A program made the position numbers and the translations under genes. A stretch of 64,000 bases of DNA, from assembly GCA_015680685.1 (NCBI GenBank), contig MNCI01002956.1:223844-287843 (forward strand). The letters are read 5' to 3'. The stretch's first letter is position 1. Every line of letters begins with the position of its first letter. Below are positions 12,649-24,109 of the stretch, piece by piece. The notes under the pieces were generated by a model that was given only the letters and a program-made list of their open reading frames with translations, ran no database searches and was not told the origin of the DNA. Source of the stretch: Gnetum montanum (taxonomy: Eukaryota > Streptophyta > Gnetopsida > Gnetales > Gnetaceae).

Positions 12649-14720
12649 CTATTGGACTGAAGGGTGCTCCAAAGTGTTAGATGGTGGAGGAGTGTACATG
12701 GGCTCAACCGCTTGTTGTTGCGAGAGTTTGTCTAGGCTTTTGGTTTCAAAGAAGGGTCTTCTCTTTTTATAGTTGTCAGAACTAGCAATAGGTTGAATAT
12801 TTATAGCTCTTGCAACGTGACGTTGCTGCGGTTGAGTAGAAAGTTCCCCTTGCATTGTTGGAGTATGAGGTCTTATGGGAACTATAGGTGGAAGAGGTGC
12901 AGATGAATTAGGAGGATGGTGTGGGTATGAAGCATCTCCCAGAGGAGGAGTCCTTTTGAAGTACTCCCGAACTTGGTAGTGACGGTGGGGAGTTGTGTGA
13001 CTCATAGAGTCACTTAGAGAAATCGGTTGTTGCACATAATAACCATAAGGCTCAAGCTACCGGTAATCCCCCATGACTGTGGGTATTGCCACTACTGATG
13101 CTACTCGATGGGTTGTGGTGGCATTCCACTTGGATAGTACGTTAACGATTGGTGGAACTGCCTTGGGTTACCTTGGGGATAAGGTAACCTATGGGGTGTT
13201 TGTCGTTGGTTAGGTCTTGGATTAAGTGCATACACCCCAGACTCTTGTAGATGTGAGATGATTGGACAACATCGCTTAGGATGGTCATAGTGGTAGATCT
13301 CACATCCACCGTCATCGTCTGTGTTTGAATCCACAGCCACATCGGAGTTAGTAATTTTCCCCTTACCCTTGTTATGTGTAGGGCCTACATCTCTCCACTT
13401 TGTCTTACCTTTCTCACTACTTTGTTCCACCTTAGACTCTTTTATGATTTTCAAGATAGTTTCAATTTTAGAGTCTAAGGAAATCCACATGTCATCTACC
13501 TTAGCCACTATTTCTATTGTTAAATTTTGAATCTGCAAGGTTTTTCTGTTTACCAACTCTTCGATTAGTGACTCATCCTCTTCATTGCAAAATTTCACTC
13601 CCTTCTTTCAAAGAGAGGGATCACAATTGTACTCTTTCGCACTTTCCCTTTTGCATAGCTCACCTTCTTCTTTTGCTACTTGCTCCAACAAGCGATGAAC
13701 TTCATGGGTTCTAAGTTGTGATAGTTTCCCTTGGGCATAAGTCCCAAGGGTTCTTCTAGTCTCATGCCTTATCCCATCTACGATGTGGCAGAGTTGATCC
13801 CGCTGTGTGTATCCATGGCTTGGGCAATGATGTAACAATGTATAATATCGGGCCATGGCAGCATACAAGGGTTCATGAATACCTTGCTTCCATCCTTGGA
13901 TCTGCTTATGCAAATTGGACACTCTAGAGTATGTCTGATACTTATCGTTGAACAACTCTAACATCGTACTCCACCTCCTGATGGTTTCTGGTTCTAAGAA
14001 CCAGTACTAGCTCTCTGCTTCCATGGTGAGTGTCCTGGGAAACAACTTATGTTTCTGCCACTTGTTCTCAATGTTTTGCAAGGCACAGGCATCATGGAAT
14101 GTCTATAAATGATGTTGCAAACCAGTGTTATATCCCCCTTCGAAGCATGGGATGTTGTTCATTTCTAAACGCCTAATCCGACTCTCTTTTAAATGCCTTG
14201 TGGGAATTCTAACTACCTCTGTTATGTCAAGCATACTTTGGGTTGCAAGTAGGGGCTCATCATGATCATCTCTTTCATGATGCCTGTGATGTCTTCATTG
14301 TTCCCTACTTTCCCTTTGTTCATGCCCTTGTCCTCTCTCTCACCTCTCTCGTCGAGGTCTCTCGTTGTTCTTACTTTTATCCTCTCCGTTATGCCCTTCA
14401 TGATTGTGCCCAGAGGTGGAAGGAGAGGGTGAGTGATGTCAAGAAGGTGAAGAGGAAGAAGAACCATCACCATCCTTTAACAGTGTAAGTTGGCTCTCTT
14501 TCCTTGTGTTCTGAATACGTTGTGCTTTTGTGGGATAGTAATCCCTTGTGTCAAAATATTCCATAACATATTCAACATATAATTCCATCATGCTAATCTG
14601 TGCTAAGGTATGGAGAAGCATGGCGGAGACTGATCGATCTGGAGGTAACACGATGTTACCTTCCAAATCCCTCCAGCACATCTATTCATCTTGATGAAGG
14701 ATAAAGGTAAAGTTTAGAAT
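12649..14720 (-). pseudogene. Element B: Ty3/gypsy gag
   Basis: Gag of the A/B family in four long minus-strand pieces: 14,681-14,439, 13,964-13,608, 13,598-13,101 and 13,035-12,649. The N-terminal piece has MCWRDLEGNIVLPPDRSV. The capsid-like core contains WKQGIHEPLYAAMARYY and HIVDGIRHETRRTLG. A charged region (VAKEEGELCKRESAKEYN) precedes a degraded zinc knuckle (CEIYHYDHPKRCCP, second Cys replaced by Tyr), then a Pro/His-rich tail. The order and spacing match copy A on the other strand. It lies directly upstream of the protease frame. Frameshifts at about 13,600 and 13,050 and missing segments prevent expression of a full protein. Confidence 0.75.
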
Positions 14721-14770
14721 ATACTCATCGGGATGAGTATATGTTACCCTATATATGTTACCCAATCTCC

Positions 14771-15100
14771 AGTTAGCTTGCCTTTTTATGGTAGTCTTAT
14801 AAGACTTCTACACCTTGATATGCCTTAGCATAAACTTAACACCCATATGTGGTTGTTTATGCGTCGTGTGGTGTAGATCGGTCACCTCGATGGTTCTTTG
14901 GGAGCCCTACAAGACATAAAGCCTCTGACTGCCAGTTGACTTGCCTTCCTTTTTTATGGTAGTCTTGCATGCATTCTATACCCTATCGTGCACAAGTGTA
15001 AATGTGACATCCTTTTGCAGTTGTTTATGCATCGTGTGGTATAGACCAGTCGCCTCAACAGTTCCTCAGGAGCCTGGTAAGACATAAAGCCTTCTCTTTT
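14771..15100 (+). repeat. Tandem duplication, unit about 163 bp
   Basis: Two diverged copies (14,771-14,933 and 14,934-15,100) share TTTTTATGGTAGTCTT, GTTGTTTATGC, TCGTGTGGT and AAGACATAAAGCC in order. It sits in what would be the leader of T1, just past the end of element B (about 14,740). Confidence 0.7.
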
Positions 15101-15223
15101 GGGTCTCTCATCAACCCCTTTGCTATTTTCACTCACAAAAATTTTTCTGTTTCAAGTTTCCTTGCTTTTTTCATTTGCAAAGCTACCTAGCTTTTTCTGC
15201 TTGCAAAACTGTCCAGCTTGGTA

Positions 15224-17560
15224 GCAATGGCTTCCACAACTACCGTTGTTAACACGTTCAACGTGGAGGTGCCCATCATAGTTCAAGGCACCACTGGTGC
15301 CGAACAATAGTTAAACATAATGCTGGAAACACATCGATCCATCAGGATCCAAAACTGAGGACCTGAGGACTTGGCCCAACAACATGAGTGTTACAACTTC
15401 CTTTGTGCAAAGGTTCAGGAAAACCTGCCTTTGGATGTACATGAGCTCGAAAGCAAACGTAGCTTTGAGTTCATGTATTACAACGGGAAGGAATTTGTTC
15501 CTATTCCTGGCATTTCCAAACCTTTGACACAGGCAAACCAAAGGCTGTTAGACTAGCTAATCTAACTGGCTAGGGTTAGGGAGCAATAGGACATAGTGTC
15601 CAACCAGGATGATGCCTTTCAAGATGGACATGAGGAACTCAATTACGAATCTAACAAGGGAGGTCAAGCCAACCTCATTCCTATCCCTCCTACCTAGTCC
15701 TTCTGGGCCAACTCATTGTCTATCACCACTTCCTTTTCCATCATGCCTACACTTCCACAGCCTACAACTACAATCACAATGGGTAGCCATGCAACATTCA
15801 TGGTGTACCATCGCCCTTATTCCCCTATTTCATTTTCAGTGACTGTGCCTCTACAAGCTATTCATCAACACATTCCTATAGTGCATAACACACCAATCAT
15901 GGCTACCCTGCTACATGTTCACACTATACCTACTTCACAATCGCACATAACTTCAATGTTAAATCTTGCACTCGTGCCTATACCACCCACTATGGCAGGC
16001 CCTGGCCCATCCACATGGTCGACCCTGTTCTCTTCTTTACCTATTCTACAACCATCGTAGATTCTCACTATGTTTACCCTCAGACCTACCAAACCCCACA
16101 AACGGTACATCCTAACAAGGGGCTATGGTATATCCTGCTGGTGACACAAGCAGTCTATCTAGCGGCTCAACCCATGGTTTCTGCCCTAACAACACCACTT
16201 GCCGGGTGGTGGACAACACAAACAGCATCATGCATAGGGGTCGTCCTAGTGGTACCGCCAATGGGTCAAACTGCTACCCCCATCATGCCACATGTGAGAC
16301 CTGCCTCCATAGCTCCCCAACCATCTACAATGTCACTGGGTCTGGACCAAGCATTCTAGCTTATCTAGACCCTCACTATGGAAATAAAATACCTAAAAGC
16401 TGCTGGGTCTAACACGGGACAAGTCATGGATTTCTACTAGGATGACCCCATTAGCCCTACAATCCTTGCATTGACACTGCCCCCAACGATGTCTCTCCCA
16501 TACTTCACGAAGTACAATGGGGAGGGAGATCCCAATGCACATCTTGTCACCTTTAGGTCTGAATCTTTGCTATTGCAACAATGGCCGCACATGATCATTC
16601 GTGTCTTTGCCATGTCCCTAGTTGGGAAAGCCCTAGATTGGTACCACACGTTTCCATGCTCATCCATTTCAACTTTGGAAGAGCTCCTGACCCAGTTTGT
16701 GACATGCTTCAAGTACAACTTGAAGCCGAAAACCATGCTGGATCAGTTGATGAGCGTGAAGTAAGACCCGCTAGAACCAGTCCAAAAGTTCATTCAACAT
16801 TGGAGTGCAACCCTTAACAAAATCCGCGAACCCATCATGGAGGCCCACTTGTTGGCCATCTTTAAGGGTGCAGTGAATGAATTTATCAATTCCAAATTGT
16901 ACTACCTCGCTCATCACTCTGTTATTTAGGATTTTTCTTAGACTAAGAGCATATAGGACGTGGTTGTGGCAAGCAAAGACCTGGCCTATGTCTCTTACAA
17001 AAACACCTTCGCAAAGAAGGACAAGGGTAAGGCCCCAACAACCACAGTGGCCGCTATGGCGACCGAGGGCAAGCCCAAGCTCAGCAGCAACGGTAGCAAG
17101 AATAACAAGAAACCAGCCACACTTGCAGCTAACCTTGTGCCCAAACAGGGCCAAGTGCCACAACCTGCTACACCTATGCTCGAGACATCTGCCCAACCCA
17201 AACCCAACTTTGAGCACAAAGACCACTCAAAGTACACCCCACTACCTCTAAAGCCTTTAGAGCTTCTGAAGCAATTGCTAGTAGTCGGATACATCCAACA
17301 TAAGCAAATGTCCGAAGAAGTGCTCGCGAGACATCAACGCTACTTCGAGCTCCTTAGGAATCCCTCTTTGGCCCTGCCCAATGAGCCTCCAGTTCCTAGG
17401 GGTTTCAGGCTAGACAGATTTTGTGATTACCACCAACAGTGTGGTCACAACACGGACTACTATCTAGCATTGTAGGATGACATCCAAAGGTTAATCGGCT
17501 AGGGGAAGCTAGTGCTAGATGAAAGCAACCCAGTACGTCCTAAAAACTAGTCTATGTATG
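15224..17560 (+). pseudogene. T1 gag (Tat-type gypsy)
   Basis: Begins at an ATG reading MASTTTVVNTFNVEVP. The N-terminal part to about 15,720 matches T2 (QYNF/CYNF and QRxLLD blocks), and a Thr/Pro-rich stretch follows. The retrotransposon gag domain is at 16,471-16,930: SLPYFTKYNGEGDPNAHL, ALDWYHTF, then KYNLKPKTMLDQL, one stop, VQKFIQHWSATLN and LLAIFKGAVNEF. A Lys/Ala-rich linker leads to the zinc-knuckle region at about 17,400-17,470 (FCDYHQQCGHNTDYYLAL), in which the usual last Cys is Tyr. Several TAG stops and small frame shifts are present. T2 carries the same domains at 52,172-49,836. Confidence 0.8.
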
Positions 17561-19050
17561 TCTACATAGATCCCATCAACACCAACAATACTGGTTACAT
17601 CATCAACTCCATCAGCATTGATAGTGATCCTAGGCCACCCCAGCAGTCATTTGTGGTCCGTGTGACTCAACGTAGTGCACCAGCACCACCAGTAGTTGGT
17701 AGAAGCTCGTAGCAGCCGTTTGTCTTGAAAGTCCCACCACGGGCATCCACCTTTGCGCCACCTGTTGGCAGGGCCACGCAGTCTCATCTGTTAACACCTC
17801 TAGCTCCATTCATCATCAGGGGGCTAATGCCCTTGATGGCCCCTATCTCGCACAACACAGCTGAATAGCCTCCTTATCCCACAAGGCGAGAAGTCCACTT
17901 GGTGGGCAAGACATCGAAGGGAAGTACCGTCAAATGTACCTCCAAGCCTACATCTTTACCCCTTGCATCTGCACATTCACCACCAAAGGCAAAGGTCGAC
18001 ACGACTACGCAACTTGCATCACTCTGTCGACAACAATCTGAGTCCAAATTTGAAGTCACCTCTCCTTGAGAAATTTGTCTTTCGAGACTAATGGAAGAGG
18101 AGGAAAGCATCAAACAAGGGAGCAACCAGGACTTCTTGGACACCCTCACCCAAGTCAAGTAAGCTCTAAACCAGAAAAACACTACACTAAGCTTGTATGA
18201 CCTAATCATGACATTTGTACCCTATCACAAGGCTCTAATCTGCATGTTAACAGTGGTTCTGGTCGATGAGAACATGCCAGAGGAAGAGGAAGCGATCCAC
18301 TCGATCATGATTTCCTCTATACCTACGGAGCCCACGCCACCTCAATTGAATTTCAATGATGATGCCATTAGGGAAGATCCCGACGAGGGTTAGGTGACTA
18401 TGGTGCCTCTATTCATCATAATTCGGGTCAGCCAACACCGGATCCGAAGGGTACACGTTGATGATGGGGCTACCACGAACGTCATCCCCTTCCCTATTGT
18501 AGACAAGTTGGGATTGGCCAACTAGATCAAACCCAAAATGACATTGTGTCTGAGGTCTTTCAACAGGGCATGCATCCTGGTGAAGGGCACAGTTCATGTA
18601 GACTTTGTAGTAGGGAACCAGTTCCCCACAGACGCAACGTTCATCGTGGTCAAGGAAATGCTCGGGTTTAACCTGATCTTGGGAAGATCATGGTTAGCGT
18701 AACTTAAGGTTGTCTCCTCACCTATACACTGGGAAATCCACTTACCATACACAAGCAGGGAGGTGGTGATCTATGGTGACGAAGTTGCAATGCAAGCAAT
18801 CAGTAACATAGATATGGAGTAGGGCTTCCAGGTCACAACCTATGAGAATGTAGCTCCTACTCATGCATGCATTAACCATCCAACGGAAGGACCAGCCCAG
18901 CAAGCTGACCTCCAAATCGAAAATGCATGGGTTGAATTGTCCTTCCAAGCAGGGGACAATGATGTGAACAAGGGCCCTGGTGAAACACCTCGGCCTTACA
19001 TTCCGATCAACCCACGACAGGTCAAGAGGTAGCTACACATAGTGTAGCAA
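17561..19050 (+). pseudogene. T1 protease region
   Basis: Pro-rich linker (17,640-18,100), then a retropepsin-like domain. From 18,193 the frame reads HKALICMLTVVLVDENMPE, then IRRVHVDDGATTNVIPFP (about 18,440-18,490), where the plant gypsy protease active site appears as V-D-D-G-A. LGFNLILGRSWLA follows at about 18,663-18,700. Each block has a counterpart in the intact T2 frame. Stops at about 18,391, 18,523, 18,700 and 18,822 break it. The frame fades out at about 19,030, some 350 bp before the stop codon of the convergent antisense gene, so the two genes meet tail to tail. Confidence 0.78.
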
Positions 19051-19129
19051 CCCTACTGCTTCCTGCCCAGTTTCCATCCCTTGTACATTCGTCGCTTCTT
19101 TACTTTGTTAACATGTTGTCCTTCTGGCA

Positions 19130-19235
19130 TGCTACGCTATGGCCCGAAATGGCCTAAAACTAGTAATGGTCCAAGATGGCCTAAAACTAGCAATGACTCG
19201 AAATGGCCTAAAACTAGCATATGAAACCATGAGAA
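19130..19235 (+). repeat. AAACTAGCA-type short repeat cluster (protease / antisense gene boundary)
   Basis: Three consecutive units of about 30 bp built on CGAAATGGCCTAAAACTAG. The same unit, inverted, occurs in four perfect-to-near-perfect 29-bp copies at the equivalent place in T2. Confidence 0.75.
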
Positions 19236-19388
19236 CTTTACATGATACATAAGTTAACACAAAATCAGTTTCTTTTTTGAAGTTTTTCATTTTATTCAAA
19301 ACTTTCTCCTACTAACAATGTTTGCAAAATTGGTACAAAATTTCAAAATTACAAAAAAAAAAAAGAAACTCCCATGTGGTCATGGTTT

Positions 19389-22300
19389 TTATCTATTTGC
19401 ATCATCCTTGCCGCTTGCCTCCATGCCATCTACTTTTGCATCGCCTTTCCCTACGTTGTCCTCTACCAGTTCTTCATCCCCCCATTCTACGGGCCTTACA
19501 CCCTCATCTAGAGCCTGCATCGTAGGAATGAAGTAGTCAGCTAGGGCAACAAATGCGAGTTACAATAGAGCATGAGCACCAACACAGTAAAGTGACTAAC
19601 CTGAGAAGGGCCTGCATCAATCTCAAAGGGTATCTGGTCTAAACCAAGCCTGAGGCGATGCAAGACCTCCTCTGTCGTGATGTCTATCCAACACCTATTG
19701 CTAGGTTCAGCATCTGCAGTAGTGGCTCTCTCCCTTTCCACGGTTGTCCATCTTGGAGGTCCCAGGAAAAAGGAGACGGTTGCGGTCTCTCCTGTGGGAA
19801 GGTTCACTTTCAAGTCAGGAGATTCCATAACCTTTACCTACTCTTTGAACCTGGCATAGGCCTCAGAAGCGTTGATGGCATTCACGAATGCTTCATACAT
19901 GAATGCCACCACAGCAACACCTTTGTATAGTTTTTTATGGGTGTCATTCTCTAGCTTGTACATGTACTTGTGATTTCTCTATGTTTTCCCCCATTCAAAA
20001 ACGTTGGCACTAAAATCTTTCATGTCTTGACACTTCTGGGCTAGCAAGTCCATCTGCATTTACTGTTTGATAATCTCAAGAGTGGATTCAACGTTTTGAC
20101 AAACGATAGTACAAAACCTGGTGTAGTCTTCTATAGCTATGCACCAGTCCTCATTATTAGGGTTACAAGTTACGAGGAACTCGTTCCTTGACCTGAGATC
20201 CTCCACCTCAGCGACCAGGTTGGCCTCTCTTTGCTCAGCCCTTTGGACCCATTTCCACAGGTCCTCGTTGACATGCTTATACTCCCAAAGGGAGCATGCT
20301 GAGTGCAAGATGCACTTGTAAGCCTCATCGAACATGTGACAAAGCACCTCAGTCACATCAGGTGAGAGTGTAGGCACGGTTCCAACTTTCATAGGTCGTG
20401 CCAAGTCAGATTTGAGCTGAGAGGCTACCTTGACACAAAGAGCATAGCAATCGTGTTAGCATAGCAAAATCAACAAACTCAAAAAATTTTAGTGTAACAA
20501 CATAAGGGCACTTAATACTACTACTTACCTGCGTCAGGGTCCACCTGCTGAAGGCATTTGATCATGTCATCGACAAGCCCCTGCATGAATGCAAACTTAT
20601 CAAGGATATTGACCCATGACTCTGCACGAATTGGAAGGGGTCCTACAGCATCAACAGTAGCGCTTGTTACATGACTAAGCATATCAGTAATGGCCAAAAT
20701 GAACTATGATAAGGTAGACGTATTGCTGAACTCACCAGCGTCTGACTGCGATCTTTCTTCTTGCTAATGCAAGATGATGACCATATCCTTGGTGAAGGGC
20801 CCTGCCAAGTCCACACGGGCCCCTTCCTCATGCACTGGTGCCTTTCCTTTTAGGAAATCAACGTCTTTTTTATTCAAGGGAGGTGCCTCTTCATCGGTAG
20901 GAGGTGGCTTCCTAATGAAAAGAGCCCCTGCCCTAGAGACAGGAGCTCCCTTATTCTTGACCAGGGCCCTTCCCTCTGAGACTAGGGCCTCCTTATCTTT
21001 ATTTGTCGCCCTCATCTTAGGGGCCAACACTTCTTCATCACCTTCTTCTTCTTCTTCTTCTTCCTCTGTTAGCAAAGAAGCATGTTTGTGTCAGTCCAAA
21101 ACAAGTTAGCTCAAAGCATATGCTATGCTACACTACACCGCCTAGCACAGCATAGCATAGCAAACAATAGCAAAGTAATCATTACACAAAAGCATTTACC
21201 AATGGGGGGTTGCATCCTCTGTAGCTTAAGTAGTATTCTTTGTCCCTCCTCTTCCTCCACGCAAAGGGTTTCCTTGGCTAGGGGAGGCTTCTTCCATTGC
21301 AACTCCTTGGGCACAGTCCCAGCTATGAGACACTCCCCCCACATTACACTAATAGCTATAGCAAGGGGTGTCTCTCCTACGTTGTCTTGGTCATGAATGT
21401 TACGAGGCACCCGATCCTTGGTTGTTACAGACAACGACTCCCCAATTATTTTTGGGGGATCTTGGGCTCATGTGGTCCAGAGGATTTGGCGAATCCATGA
21501 CCTGGAAATCTGGTTGTGACTTCACATGACCCAGACTCTATCCTCTTGCACCATCAAAAACTCCGTGAAGTGCTTCAAACAGCCTATGTAGAAGGCATAG
21601 TGTATGTTGGAGTAGGACTCCATTTTTTGATAGAGTCCCAAAATCTCAGCCTGCAAGCCTTTACATAGGAAATTGGCCCAGTTGTACTGGGCCCCCTCTT
21701 CCATAACATCTTGTATTATCCAGGCCTACTCGAGCCCCAGGACAGGGCCTTGGGTAAGCAGTTGGGGAAATGCATCGGCACAGAAGACCAAGTAAATCTC
21801 CATGGTGGGTCCATCCTTAAGCTTATCCATGGGGAGCCCTTTACGCTCCATAACAATCCCCAACCACTCCTGGATATCCTTGTTTTTCCTTCTTACCCTT
21901 TGACCCTATGAGGACATCGTTAGCAGGAACATTGAACAGGTCCATAAATAGCTGGTCATTGATTTCAATGACCACCCGCATGCCCCATATGTGCGTGCAG
22001 AGGTGGCCCACCCTTTCAGAGAAGGAGTTGACTAGGAAAAGCATCTCACTGGTAGGAATGCTTAGATTTGGGGCCATGAATAGATCCATAAGCCTTGCCT
22101 TTTAGACGTTCTTGACCAAGGAGTCTAAGGCCCCATTGTTTAACTAGTGCTGGCTCACTTCTACTTCACCATATTTGATGTAGATATTTGCCCCCTCCAT
22201 CTTGACGGTTACCACCGTCACCTCCTGGGACTTCTTCACCCCTGCAACAGTTTCCACAAAACATGCTTAGCATAACAACACAATAAATACAAGGATTGCA

Positions 22301-23794
22301 AAAAAACTTGAGCATGCGACACTTACTATTTAACCACTGGGCCTATACAGTAATGGGAACAATGGGAGTTCAACTAGAACTTCTTCAACTATGACTAGAT
22401 TGAAGGGTTCTGCCCACTCCTCATCCAGCCAACCCTTCTCCTTGCACTAATTGTAGGGAACATGAAACATGCTTGGGTAGGTATGGTATTCTCCCCCACA
22501 TTGACCAATCACACTCTCCCACAGGTTCTTAGCAGAAGAGAACTCCTACAGGGCTAGCTATGCTGTAGCCAGTAGGCCCAATCGGTCATGAACACCATCA
22601 TCATTGATAAAGAACCTGGTAACAAACACATACTGTTAGAGTTTGTCCAATATGGCTAACGTTGCACAACACAATGGAGCAAGGCTACAAAACTCACCAA
22701 CCAGCACAATAGACAGTCCCTTGTGGGTTCTAAAACGATGTTGCCATGTAATGTGTGAGGAAAAATGTGTTGTAATGGTGGTAGCAGCTATATTTAGGCA
22801 TGTCCCAGATCCAGGCTAAATGCCTTAACCTTATTGAGCGTTGGCTAGATCCCTATTCCTACCCGCTCATGATTTCCCCATCGGTAAAAAATCTCAGAAT
22901 GCCCCAACATGCCCCATGCAACACGGCTTCTATTATGTCGGATGCCTCCTCCTCCTCTAGGGAAGACCAAATGATCATACTAAAGTGGTCCAGGAGGAAT
23001 TGCAAGAAGTCCCATGCCCCTTTTCTGAACCAGACCCCTCGCTCTCCCATAAGTATCTGGGGAGGAGGGGTGTTGGCCACAGGTCTGCTCACATGGCACA
23101 AGACCCCTCTAATTTTTAAAAAAATCATTCTGGGCCTCAGCCCCGCCCTGCATAACACAATCAGTGAATGTTAGCATCATATGTAAGGACAATACATGTG
23201 CAATGTAGCAATGCCTAGCAGTTCATGCGAATAGCGTAGCATAACCCTCTACCTGCACATAGCGTAGCAAGGGCGTGAAAGCCTACCGTAGCAAGAACAT
23301 GCGAATAGCCTAGCGTAGCAACAAAAAAATTGATGACATGCCCTAACAAAACACGTGTCGCACTGCTGCATCGCATACAGCCTAGCCCTCTGAAGGGTTT
23401 TACGTTATGGCATGCAAGGATCAAGCAACTTAAACTACCCTGGCCCTCGTGATTATGACAACCACGGCAGTGGTAGTTTCAGTGGCCTCGCATGCAACCA
23501 TGATGTAACTTTTATGCATCTGCCATGATCGAAATGGCGACAACGACAATGCAAAGGGTAAAATGACGTGACCACAGAAAACACAGGTAGCCAAGAATGG
23601 ATGCAAAACAAATAGGATGCAAAACAAGAGTGGAGAACAACAAAAAGCACAAAATAAAAAAGTGAAGGAAACATAGTAACTTACTAGGTCAACGATGTGC
23701 TCTTCTGCACAGCAACATGTGCTTGTGGTGCACTTCCCAGGGTCTTCTTCACCTCCTCAACCCTTGTAAGTGCCAGATGAGTCTTAGGAGCCAT
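19389..23794 (-). pseudogene. T1 antisense gene AG: eight-exon, FCP1-like N-terminus
   Basis: Multi-exon gene read against T1 gag-pol. Proposed exons: 23,794-23,685; 23,147-22,698; 22,615-22,327; 22,241-21,200; 21,065-20,736; 20,642-20,529; about 20,424-19,601; 19,514-19,389 (TAA). Introns have clear sites (GTAAGT, GTGAGT, GTAAATG donors; TGCAG, AACAG acceptors), and most junction phases agree. Exons 2-3 resemble the FCP1/NIF HAD phosphatase domain: LKIRGVL aligns to the catalytic DLDG strand (both Asp gone), IIWSS at 22,969 to the conserved WSS, and NPQGTV to the NPPN motif. Exon 4 (IWGMRVVIEIN, LFNVPAND, GAQYNWANF) looks like a plant transposon-protein domain. Exon 7 is charged and helical; exon 8 is acidic. 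Internal stops (exon 1/2 junction, exons 2-4) make this copy inactive. The T2 copy supports the model. Confidence 0.72.
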
Positions 23795-23941
23795 TATCCT
23801 ACTTACATATTTACACTCTTCACTATAAAAACTCGCCTTGCTAGTCGTTAACACAATTTCTTAGTGCTCCAAAATTGCCTTGTGCTCCGATGTGGGCTCT
23901 GTGCTCTTACGGTGAGAATGGCAAAATTGCCAAGGTTTAAC

Positions 23942-23953
23942 CCCTATTTATGG
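23942..23953 (-). promoter_or_regulatory. TATA-like box upstream of the antisense gene
   Basis: Minus-strand CCATAAATAGGG about 150 bases before the proposed ATG (23,794). It is a plausible core promoter for a transcript that runs opposite to the LTR transcript. The upstream spacing fits a short 5' untranslated region. T2 has lost this part, so conservation cannot be tested here. Confidence 0.4.
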
Positions 23954-24109
23954 TCATAATGATAAGAGAAGGGAAACTTTCCACTCTCTCTCTCCGATTA
24001 ATGCAGAGCACACAGTACAGCGTAGCATGCTTGCCATGACATCGCAGCACTGTTATCATTAAAGCCTTGACATGCTTCAAGCCAACTGTTTGCTTCCTCG
24101 AAAACAAAA

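Noticed and set aside
23430-23674. Two minus-strand frames of 65-73 codons inside the first intron of the T1 antisense gene
   Set aside because: They lie between a strong donor (23,684) and acceptor (23,148) and have no counterpart in T2; better explained as intron.
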